Source of the DNA: Trichobilharzia szidati
Lineage: Eukaryota; Platyhelminthes; Trematoda; Strigeidida; Schistosomatidae
Reading direction: 5' to 3'
DNA: 64,000 nucleotides
NCBI GenBank assembly: GCA_944472155.2
Contig: OX235273.1
Span: 87,910,793-87,974,792, forward strand
The notes under the pieces were generated by a model that worked only from the letters and a program-made list of their open reading frames with translations, was not told the DNA's origin and made no database searches. Shown in pieces: positions 43,601-53,092 of the stretch (its first letter is position 1; each line of letters begins with the position of its first letter). The position numbers and the translations under genes were made by a program.

Positions 43601-43815
43601 TGTGATTTGTTATATTATTTATTTATTATTCACTATGACCTAGAAATGGTGTATTTTGTTGGGGTTTTTATTTTTCCTATTAACTATTAATATTTTTAAA
43701 ATTTTATACATTTATATAATTATAAAAAGAGCTAATCCAATGCAATATGTAAAATGAAACGCTGAAAATTCCATGCTGTAAATTGTTATTGTTGTGGAAT
43801 AAAGTGATTATTATT
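40669..43815 (+). mobile_element. CR1/L2-type LINE, element 1, inserted in element 2
   Basis: One reading frame runs from 40765 to 43563, broken only by two nonsense codons (41068-41070 and 41107-41109). APE-type endonuclease: LVSTNCRSLSNKMDYLQSLM, AIQETWL, VCGDFNS, SLDLVFIND and LNSDHCI, so the catalytic SDH is present. RT: LGPDGVPGILLQK, FRPVAITSPFLKTMEKLLL, FLDYTAAFDSVPRTLL, VPQGALLSPFLFSFFLHDLP and KYADDL, so the YADD is intact. The 3' end is GGAATAAAGTGATTATT with an ATT repeat. No ORF1 is seen. This is the best preserved LINE in the window, but it is interrupted. Confidence 0.88.
41512..43563 (+). CDS. Endonuclease C-terminus and reverse transcriptase of element 1
   Basis: A 683-codon uninterrupted stretch downstream of the two stops. 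It starts at the SDH motif of the endonuclease and covers the whole RT (about residues 200-480) and the C-terminal region (CVLPIILYCSPLFFPGLLKK). The first ATG is probably not a real start; the true frame begins upstream at the endonuclease. Confidence 0.85.
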   Translation: MLNSDHCIIRILPKVYGKLQQQKLFSHLTKKIHERSYSHDNILALRSMLYDTNWELFTDDKLDATVSNITDYLKFCLDICCPYETLFSRFDRISSSQLKKLRRQKEKLYKNCDNTGVRKINTLIKIEIERLNRLYNEKFLSCKNPSNIWKLFNKLTSKKQMSVDAYSDVNALNKSFIMKQINIPVPDVTSQDNGNFPGFKEEDVLLCLKSLNPTHSLGPDGVPGILLQKCADILCHPLTQIFNASFNKETVPSDWKEIKVVPVQKSSSGAGIKFRPVAITSPFLKTMEKLLLNTLKPSLKAFSDPKQFAYKCGRSTLDAAIVLHHNIVSCLDKGAKFVRTAFLDYTAAFDSVPRTLLLGKMISAQTESWATRWLSSYFKDRKQHTVLAGKRSTSQLTESSVPQGALLSPFLFSFFLHDLPNSPNVNFIKYADDLTVSVPVVSTSDFSHMNGFLAEVKDWSSSNGLKLNPTKCNTVDFSLRSEKDMHGLIQSHDCCNIDGTMIESKSSVSYLGISFSSNLCWSPHILIVSTKVFRLTYYIKKLRHSGITQSLLIQFINSCVLPIILYCSPLFFPGLLKKDHIILRRTLRAVSRVSAIPLTQLTDTVVNRHLNSCKHLAKVILSDSEHPLYSHLFPCISSGKTRRNFINIYARTTKYKNSTVPYLARVLCEETNIRKELLQLLNH

Positions 43816-45290
43816 ATTATTACGATGATGATACGTCGCCACAACCTCTATTCCATGTACGTTCACAAAAAACTTTAGAAACTATCAGCTTTTCTTTGGA
43901 TAATATTAAGAAAGAAATCACGTCCCTTAAAAGTTCAAACAACCCTGGTCCTGATATGATTCCCTCAACTTTTTTAAAATACGGTGGTGAGGACATCCCT
44001 ATTCTCTTTCTTAAATTGTTCTCTATCTCTCTATCAACTGGAACATATCCAGATGCATGGAAAACCACGCACATTACCCCTAGGTATAAGTCAGGCTCCA
44101 GTTCAAGTGTCATGAGTTACAGACCCATCAACCCAACTTCTGTTATTTCAAGGGTTCTGGAGAAGATCGTGAAAAGTGCCATTTTTGACTTCCTCTCTCA
44201 AGAGAAACTTATCACTGCTTATCAACATGGTTTCATGAAGTCACGTTCTTGCAGTACATGCCACTTACAGTTTTTCGACCATATCTCGCAACTTAAAGAT
44301 TCCAGTATGATCACAGTTATTGTATACTTAGATCTTCGTAAAGCCTTTGACACAGTAAGCCACCGACTGTTAATATCAAAAGTCCAGTCTTATGGGATCC
44401 ACGGTTCTTTGTTAAGCTGGCTCAGTTCATTCCTAAGCAATCGGATGCAAATGGTCAGGTTAGGTTCCCACACATCCAACCCCGTTCGGATAACAAGTGG
44501 AGTCATACAAGGTAGTGTCCTAGGTATACTGTTATACCTGTTATATTTCAATGACATTTGCGACGTTATTAAACATCGCAGACCTTTCCTATTTGCTGAT
44601 GACATCAAAATAGTATACCACTCACTCAGAAATGAAGTGTCATGTGTATTTGATAGGATTCAGGATGATATTGATAGCGTTCGATTGTGGTGTAACACGT
44701 GGAAAATGAAGTTTAACGTTGAAAAGTGTGGTGTGCTATGCTCCAAAGGCATTTCATCCGTACTTTCCATCTCCCTAGACAACAATTATTTTCCTCGTCT
44801 GCCGCTTACAACAGACTTGGGTCTGAAATACACTCCAGAATTCAGCCTAACGGAATACGTTAAATTACAAGCATCAAAGGTTAAAAGACTTTTTGGGTTT
44901 TTATTCTGAAACTTTAAAGCGTGTGAATCCAAAATTATGCTGTACAAGTTGTGCACAAGGCCCTTACTTGAATTTTGTCCTCCTGTCATGGACAATGTTT
45001 CCGTAAAAGACAGGTGCAAATTGGAAAGCCTACAAAGGGCGTTCACTGAACATCTAGTAGATGAAAATCTTTGCATTTCCTACTACGATAGATGTAACAT
45101 ATTTGACTTGACGACTGAAGTTCAACCTGAAAATTACATTTAGGATTGCTAAAGGGCTTATATATTTCCCCCACAATGACTTTACTTTTAATTCAAATGA
45201 ACTGTCGTCAAGATTAGACAGAATAGTTCTAAAATATTTGGGCGCCGAGTGAGAAGTAGACATTTGTAAAAAATAATAATAACAGTATAT
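43816..45290 (+). pseudogene. CR1-like LINE element 2, RT portion
   Basis: The frame opens at about 43826 (DTSPQPLFHVRS) and continues SSNNPGPDMIPSTFLKYGG, KTTHITPRYKSGSSSSV, YRPINPTSVISRVLEKIV, HGFMKSRSCSTCHLQFF, VYLDLRKAFDTVSHRLLI, GVIQGSVLGILLYLLYFND and FLFADDIKIVYHS. A TGA at 44907-44909 replaces the Arg seen in element 3 (CILRNF), and the frame resumes as KIMLYKLCTRPLLEF. A further frame change at about 45140 leads to FRIAKGLIYFPHNDFTFNSN. It is inactive and split by element 1. Confidence 0.85.
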
Positions 45291-45384
45291 TCTCATTTTG
45301 TACATGAGGGACGCCAATTTACAGGCATCATCAATATGATAAACATATTTAATAATAGTAATTTAATAAAATACATTTTTTCCT

Positions 45385-45895
45385 ACCTGTGTAGGACGCA
45401 TCAATTGTACAGGCATGGATAAGTATTATTTAAATTACATAAATTTGCTTCATGGTAAAATTATAAGGTTGCAGTCATTTTGTCTATGGGAACAATATGA
45501 TAACTAGTCATTCAATGGAGCACATCAAGAAATATAGAAATATTGTCTTCGCATTAACAAAAAACCCAAGTATGTTTTGGATGGATTACAAATACTTGGG
45601 AAAAAATAAAGCTTGAAGTAATTCTTCCATATAACTTTGGTGTGTACGGCATCGAGTCTTATTCTTGATTTATATCCAAATTTGATAATAATTTAAAATA
45701 CGTAATACACTTGTATACTTTTGCCAGCATTTTCTTCGTAACATCACAAGTGAATAGTACTCAAGGTAGACTAATAATAATGACAGTTTATATTTTCTTA
45801 TAAACGGGTGTTTTCAAGAAATGCATGCTATTTTTGCAGACAAGATCAGTTATGTTGTAAGTTACAATCGTGAAGTATTATAAATCAATACTTAT
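45385..45895 (+). repeat. Unclassified dispersed repeat, copy 2
   Basis: Collinear with 4500-5045: TGTACAGGCATGGATAA, AAGAAATATAGAAATATTG, then GATCAGTTATGTTGTAAG and TATAAATCAATACTT. It fills the space between element 2 and element 3. Confidence 0.65.
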
Positions 45896-45899
45896 GTTT

Positions 45900-48800
45900 G
45901 TAAAGTCTCAGCGAGATTGAAATGAGTAATTCCAACGTTTCGTCCGGCAATCTGGTCCGAACTTCTTCAGGGAAATTAATCGGAATTAACATAACGGAGG
46001 TTTATATATAAAAGGAACATCACTTGATTTTAAAAATTTTGTCCAATCATGAGTCATTCAACAAGCCACAACAATGCCTCCCTCAATAGTACAAGTGGCA
46101 ATAGTCAGAACTCGACCACCAACAACTCAGGGCATTCACAGTATGGCACACAAATAAATTTTGATCGGATATATGGTACAAGTCTGCTGGGAACTAACCC
46201 ACAAAGCAGTACACACGAAACCCATACAAGGACACAACTAGTACCTAACAATAGGTGGAATAATAAACCATGGTCTTCACAAGGTCCTAATCATTTTTTA
46301 TCCCCTGCGTCCCTGTCAGCGTTGAAAAAACAGCTGGTAGGGATGTTAACACTCCTAAACCGTTAATGCTGGCTCCCCCTTTGCATGAATATAGGAACAG
46401 TCTAGTTCACCCTCATCCATTAAGCACACTTGATATATGCACAAGTTTAGGTCAAATAAAGATCCCTACCCCCGTTTCTAGCTTAACTAAAAATAAAAAT
46501 GCCTTAGCCTATAGCACATCCAGTACTCCAACGCTTAATTCTTCACCGAAAACAGCACACACCAACCCGATAGACATAGGTGAACATGATGCTGAAACTT
46601 CTCTTAACATAGGGTCGTCATGTCAAACAGTACTACTGGGTGCTGAACCACATTCGGGGCTGATTAACGAACTTAAGTACTTCAAATGCCATTTCAAATC
46701 TCATCTTTACCTAATCCTCATAAATGCTAGATCCGTTCTAAATAAACTACCGATGCTCAGAGCACTCACAGTAATATACAAACCGCCTATAATTGTCATC
46801 ACTGAATCTTGGTGTAATTCGAACATACTGGATGAAGAGATAAGCTAATATAACTATACACACTTTCGGTGTGACAGGGAAGGTGGTAAGGGAGGGGGTT
46901 GTCTTATGTACTTTCTGAATGCACTTACTGTATCACAGCTAGAAAGTAGTACACTTAACATGCCTGAGACTTTATGGGTTAACTTACACTTACATAACGC
47001 AATAGTATTAATTGGATGCACCTACAGAGCACCTGGCACCTTTATTAATTACGAGAGCCAACTTATTAATACTCTGGAACAATTATCCCCCCTACACTAC
47101 GATCATAAGATCCTATGTGGAGACCTTAACTTACCAGAAATCAACTGGGAAATACCCACAGGCACAACTAAATTTGATAACTTCTTATGCAGACTGGATA
47201 TATCGTAGGAAACTGAAAAGACTGTCAACAAGTCACTTCAGGCGACACAACTTTAGTACACTAGGGTCAATACTTAGTACCTTCAGCTCCATCTCGCAAG
47301 CTCATAACTTGCGTATGAGAAATGAAGAATGCACGGCACTAGCCAGCACCATCAGAGTAGGTGCTCTCACAGAAATACTAAAGAAACGAATGAATCGCCA
47401 AAGCCATAAAACTTCTCTCCTTATAAACAAGGGCAAACTATACAGCAACCATGCAGACATGTGTGAACTGTTTAATGAGACGTTTGCAGCTAACTACCTT
47501 AAGCCTACAAGTCCACTTCTCGGTTTACAATCTAAAATAGAACTCCCTTCTTCTTCAACGCTGAAACAAATCACTACAGTTCATTTCACTTATTCTAATA
47601 TTAACCAAGCCATTAATACTCTTAAAAGCTCTAGTAGTGCCGGTTTTGACGGTATACCATCGTATCTTTATAAACACGGCGGTTCTGACATTTCCGTTTT
47701 ATTACTTAAGATTTTTACAAAGTCCCTAGAAAGCCAAACCTATCCAGATAAATGGAAAACGACATTTATAGTACCTAAACACAAATCCGGATCAAAAACT
47801 GAAGTCAACAACTATAGGCCAATCAATATTACACCCATAGTATCTAGAATCATTGAACGAATAGTTAAAGATGATATCCTCAAACATATGCTCAGCTGCA
47901 ATATTCTAAGTCCAAACCAACATGAATTCCTAAAATCCAGATCATGCATGACATGTCACCTTGACTTCTTTAACTATATAACTAGCAGTCGAGACAAACA
48001 ACAACTAGTACTAGTCATCTACTTCGACATCTCCAAAGCCTTTGACCGCGTTGACCATTTGCTTCTAATAAATAAGCTAAACCCCTTAGGAATAAGTAAC
48101 CCATTATTAGGATGGATTGAATCATTCCTTAACAATAGGTCCCAAGTAGTTAGACTGGGTTCTGTAAACTCTAAACCTAGTCCAGTCACTTCTGGAGTAG
48201 TTCAAGGTAGCGTCTTAGGCCCCCTTCTATTCACTCTATATGTCAACGACATATGCAGCTGTTTCTCACTTGGCAAACCATTCATCTTTGCAGATGATCT
48301 TAAAGTAGCTTACACATTCCACTGTGATGACTTAGGGTACTTTCAGAAAGCTGTTCAGGAAGAACTAGATCGAGTAACCGCATGGTCCTCCACATGGAAC
48401 CTAAAATTCAACCTTAAAAAATGTGGTTGGATCTGTTTCGGTGCACCCTCAATAAACATTAAACTGGTACTTGAATCTCTTGACTTGCCTAAACTCCAAA
48501 GTGTTGTTGACCGAGGACTCAGGTACTCTAGTGACTTGACATTTTCTGAGCAAGTGGCGACACAGACGCGTAAATCGAGGATGCTCTTAGGGTGCATACT
48601 CAGGAATTTCCACAACTACGAGGCGAAACTATTATTATATAAAACTTGTGTCAGACCACTACTTGAATATTGTCCATTTATTCTAAGCAGCACTCGCGTA
48701 AGGGACAAACTTAAAATAGAAAGTGTCCAACGATACTTCACGTCTAAACTACTAGGATTTGACTGCGAAAAGGACTACACATCAAGGTGTATAACTCTAG

Positions 48801-49260
48801 GTATCGACCCACTCTGGATGAGACGACTGAGCATTAACCTAACATCCTTCTTTAAAATATTCCATAAACTATCATTCTCAGACAGTAAGGAGATACAGTT
48901 CTCACCGGAAGGCTCTTACAACCTTCGTAACCAAACGTGCACAGTATCTAGGAAAAACTGTAAAACAGCACTCCGTGCAAACTTCTTCATAGTCATGTAC
49001 TCTAAGATCTGGAACAGTTTACCCCTAGAAATAAGGACCTGTCACTCTATTATAACCTTCAAACGCTTGCTGTATAAACTGCTTCATCCCAATGACTATG
49101 CCAATCACACCGCACCACTTATTTCCAAAACGCATGAGCTATTAGAACACTACAACGCCTAGACTCATTACAAAATATTACGACACTAAATAAACTCTAA
49201 GACTTCACAAAATTACATGAAAAACAACCAGATTATCGGTAGTGTTTACTATACAATGAT
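45900..49260 (+). mobile_element. CR1-like LINE element 3 with internal deletion
   Basis: A 5' leader contains CCAACGTTTCGTCCGGCAAT. A Ser/Asn/Thr-rich 105-codon frame (46049-46366) could be an ORF1 remnant. The endonuclease start is in another frame (46366-47208): LILINARSVLNKLPM, VITESW and LCGDLNLPEINW, with one in-frame TAA at 46846-46848. The endonuclease is cut off before its SDH motif. About 9 nt later the RT region begins in a third frame: SAGFDGIPSYLYKHGG, YRPINITPIVSRIIERIV, IYFDISKAFDRVDHLLLI, VVQGSVLGPLLFTLYVND, FIFADDLKVAYTF. Frames are open to 49162. Confidence 0.88.
47209..49162 (+). CDS. Reverse transcriptase of CR1-like element 3
   Basis: Starting after the deletion point, some 650 codons are open: linker (RRKLKRLSTSHFRRHNF), full RT with FADD, thumb region (CILRNFHNYEAKLLLYKTCV) and C-terminal YNLRNQTCTVSRKNCKTALR. 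It is related to element 2 but more intact. Without its endonuclease catalytic end it should not be autonomous. Confidence 0.85.
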
Positions 49261-49475
49261 ATACATTTATAAACATTTATATGTACATAAAATAATAATG
49301 TTCTTTCCATATTTACATACTTTATCTCCCTGCTGAGCGTAATCTTCTATATACCTCCTGGTCGAGGTCGAACAACCCAACATCTAAACTGAAATGACCA
49401 TTTAAGTAAATTCAAACTCAAATTCCATGAACGATCCGATGCAACCACTTGAAAACGCTGGCTAACATTCTGTGC

Positions 49476-50531
49476 GGCAAAGTTAAACTTTAGACACCAG
49501 TAACAACCAATCAGCAAACGACCTTGAACGGACCAATCACATGAAAGAGGCGTTTATGATAAGCGGTAATATATATTTATGGAAAAATGCATAAAAAATA
49601 TGATAAAACAATTACAAACGGGTATCTGTCACGAACATGGAACAGAAACATTTCCCAGTTCAGCATCGGACTGTCGATAGAAAAGTCGCACCACATTCTG
49701 TACATATATTCATCTAAATGACTATAAATGAGATCCTTTTGGGATCCATTTATAGACTTATCCGATTTTTCAACCGGCCCCAATGTCCTTCAATAGAATT
49801 TGTATGAGTTCCGGTAACTGGATCCACAAAATCGTTTGAACGTTTCACTCGGTGATGACTATATCCCAAGGATGAAAGCGAATTATAACCTTTCCACTCG
49901 TCCGTGTGTATAATTGAACCCCGTTTGACAAGTCTCGTTATAATGGGTATTAACGTAGTCGCCTTTCTATCTCCTATTCTTTCAACGAATCCCTTTCGGA
50001 GGGAAGTATCGTATAAACCTATCACCTAGATATCATTCGCTCGCTGGCGACCACGACTGTATTTCTTCTTCAGCAACACAGTCTCATCCACATGCACTAC
50101 AACGCCGTCCCCGCTCAACAAGGAGGTAATCTTCTCCATTTTCCAGGATGCAATATCTCTACAATGCTGGTACCATTGGACTGTTGAGACGAGGCTGTTC
50201 TCCATCTCGGCAGCTGCAGCTCTCACTGGCTGTTTTAATACCCAGTATTTGCAGATATATAAAATTGGACAAATCCATCAAATGACCTACTATAGCTTTT
50301 TAAGGTCATGATACCCTCACACGAACAAGTTCGCTCCTTCCGGAGCAACCGTAAATCCAGACAATACTGGAAAACAGTGTCCTCCTCGGATCGCAAACGT
50401 AACCTTGTAAGGGCACGCATTTGAAATGAATCAACCGCTGTACAACATTGAACTACGTTCGTGAATCTCATTGGATAAATCGACATCGTTCGCTGATTGG
50501 TAGTTACTGGTGTCTAAAGTTTAACTTGGCC
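49476..50531 (-). mobile_element. Merlin DNA transposon
   Basis: 1,056 bp. Terminal inverted repeats of about 40 bp (49476-49515 and 50492-50531) match except two sites; core GTTAAACTTTAGACACCAGT. The 8-bp flanks TTCTGTGC (49468-49475) and TTCTATAC (50532-50539) form the target duplication, the size expected for Merlin. The related uninterrupted sequence at 40530-40545 shows a single TTGTACAGAA-type site, supporting insertion into repeat R. Merlin elements, related to bacterial IS1016, are known from schistosomes. Confidence 0.93.
49750..50486 (-). pseudogene. Merlin transposase (DDE, IS1016/ISXO2 type), disrupted
   Basis: Three adjoining pieces. 50486-50235 is the N-terminal region; a frame change at about 50230 follows. 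50226-50026 reads VVVHVDETVLLKKKYSRGRQ, then a TAG where Trp is usual, and 50025-49750 reads VIGLYDTSLRKGFVERIGDR, RGSIIHTDEWKGYNSLSSLG, NDFVDPVTGTHTNSIEGHWG. The catalytic triad is visible as D in VDET, D in HTDEW and E in SIEGHW. The gene is broken by one frameshift and one nonsense codon, so this copy cannot transpose by itself. Confidence 0.9.
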
Positions 50532-50695
50532 TTCTATACAAGGAGTATTCTTGATCTGATATAAAGTTTCAACTGGTTTTCAAACAGTTTTCAATGTATT
50601 ACTCAACTTACATGTACAGTCTGCCATGCTGACGCAAATGGCGCAAATGGATAGTTCTAGAATTGACCTCGGCCCCATTTGATGCAGTAAAACAA
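50532..50695 (-). repeat. Repeat R, copy 2 (main part)
   Basis: Reverse complement of 40388-40540, with GGCCCCATTTGATGCAGT at its end. The remaining part lies across the Merlin insertion at 49440-49475. Confidence 0.85.
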
Positions 50696-50829
50696 TCTAA
50701 CATGACCTTATCTATTTTTCGTATCCACGATCAAATTTTTTTCCTATTATAAAACTACGATTAGACTGGTGAAAAAAATGGAATAAATACATTATTCACT
50801 CAAAATAATACAACAACAAACTTTATCTC

Positions 50830-51130
50830 AAGGATGCTGCTCACAACAAAGTTATATAGGAGAATTGACTTCAAGCTTTATTTTTCCCAGATATTTGTAT
50901 TACATTCATCTAATGTCTGGGTTTTTTGTTAATGCGAAGACAATATTTCTGTATCTCTTTATGTGTTGCACAGACAGACTATTTTGCAGACTGTTCTGAC
51001 TGACTCTAAAGTTAGATTGAACAAACAAACTGTAATTTATATAATAACTTACCCATGCCTGTACAATTGGTATGTTCCTGCATAAACAGGAATAAATATA
51101 TATATAATGTTCTTACCACCTGCATAAACC
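50830..51130 (-). repeat. Unclassified dispersed repeat, copy 3
   Basis: Inverted relative to copies 1 and 2. It contains the complement of the TTTATGCAG...ACCAA(T/C)TGTA(C/T)AGGCAT block and of the AAGAAATATAGAAATAT-type block (here near 50940-50960). Confidence 0.55.
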
Positions 51131-51754
51131 TTATTATCAACATTTTGTTATCATTGTAATCATCGTTATTAACTAAGTTCAAAACATTTACCACATTATT
51201 ATTATTAAGATTATTATTTGATTCACAAAATCACCGTCATTGGTTAAAATATTATGCATAAATCTATTTAAATTAGAGTAAAGCCTGAGGAAGATCTAAT
51301 TGAGAACAATATTGTTCGCTTATATGTCTTTTTCTAGAACTGTAATCCTGTGTAGTCAAATTTTTCCGAGCCGTACATCATAACTTACTACATATATAAT
51401 GCTGCACCATTATGCAGTGTTTTTCGCGTCTTCATTTATTTATATAATCACTTTCTCACTCAAACTGTGGAATTCCATTACTAAAACCTATCGGTGAAAT
51501 AACAATAATAATAACAAAGAAAAACAGTGAACCACATTTTGTTGTTTACCTTGAATTATTCCCGCTTATTATAGAGTCCTGCACCTCTCGCGGTTTGATC
51601 GTGTCTTCTTCTTTTTTCAAGGGCACTACCTTCAACAAAGGCATAGATGCACTGATGCATTATGTTGACTGTGTACCAAACACCCACTTATACTAACATA
51701 ATTGGCTTCTTGATCTGGTCTATCTTCCTCTAGTCATCAACTGAGAACGTGCTC
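51131..51754. other. Left flank of the LTR composite
   Basis: No gene recognised. It ends with TGCTC, the target duplication of the LTR element. Confidence 0.5.
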
Positions 51755-52100
51755 TGTAAATATCCATGTCTAACTACCCTGGACTTAACTCTGCTCTTAG
51801 AAGACTTTCAGAATCTATTGTCAATAACCAGCGCGAAAAACCAGAACACAAATTGGTGATTCAAGAATCCTGTATTCTTGCGCCAATACAGAACCAACCA
51901 CAAGGTTATTGTACACAAAGTCTAAGGACGAATGTTATAACAAATAATCACAATAATACTTCTGATAGTTTTTGTCTGTCTTCTAACAAACAGCGAACGA
52001 TAGAACGATGACTGCAGTATCGATGACTCCCGCCAAAATATGGAGTTGGGTTTGAGCAAACAACCATGAATTGATCGTTCACTCTTCAACTACTTTGACA
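51755..52100 (-). repeat. LTR1 (346 bp)
   Basis: The 3' LTR of the gag A unit in - orientation. It differs from LTR2 at about 13 sites by my count. Preceded by the target duplication TGCTC. Confidence 0.92.
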
Positions 52101-53092
52101 CTCCCCGGCAAAAAAGGGATCTATCCCTTTTTCCCATCAAGACCAATACACGTTAACTTGGATACCAGTGCGAGGACCTGGGCCACAAGGACATACCTGA
52201 AGTGGAAGACAAACAACAAAGCCAACACACCACAGGCATACCCATAGCACAATCTCACTCGTCGACGACGACCTACGCCTTCCAGTTAAAGGCATCGTCT
52301 TGACATCTTGCAACACGATCGCCACTTGCTAGAATGACTCTTGCAGAAAGCAACGTGACCATAGCAGCACCTCATGATACTCTTCACACATCCTCCTATC
52401 TATTCAGTACCAATTACCACTGCTATTACTTGTCACTCATTCAACCTCAGTTCTAGTAACGGTGACGTATGCAAGCCTCAGTCGTCTACACTCTCGCTCC
52501 CCTGCGTGTGGGACCCCATCCTCAATCGAAACACTCATTCCCAATCATTGACTCCACAGCTAATCCTTGTCTACATGTGCATGTCATTCTCAGCAGCAGC
52601 ATCCTCGGCGTATACAACCCATCTGCTGTCTTTAACATCAATCAATTCATTCACAGGTTTAGAAGACTCGAAACAACTTCAGAAGTAAGCACGACGAAAT
52701 TTTAACAAAATTATACAATACAACAAAGTACGAAAACAACAAATAAACACAATGAATCCAAAAACACCAATTGATACGATAAACCATGCATATATGCAAA
52801 CAGTACACATAACCTCGCAGAACATGTCTTGGTGTGATTCCTTTGAAGAATCGCAGGACTTACAGCAGTACGCCTGCAACCCCTCTCAGGTTGACGATTC
52901 AAGTGGAAAATGTCCGAACACAAACAATATTAACCAACGAATAGATGAAAGATGACACCAAATCAATATATACAAAATGAATAAATGTACAAAACAACAC
53001 ACCAAGTATGCTTGACTGCGCTTCGACGTACTACCCTTGAAGATTTGTAGGACTTACAGCAGTACGCCTACAGCCCTTCTCAGGTTGACTCC
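52101..53092 (-). other. Internal A, non-gag part
   Basis: No recognised domain. It contains two direct copies of a block of about 38 bp (near 52857 and 53050) including GGACTTACAGCAGTACGCCT and TCTCAGGTTGAC. The same arrangement recurs in internal B (near 56161 and 56347). Short frames on both strands lack motifs. Confidence 0.6.
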
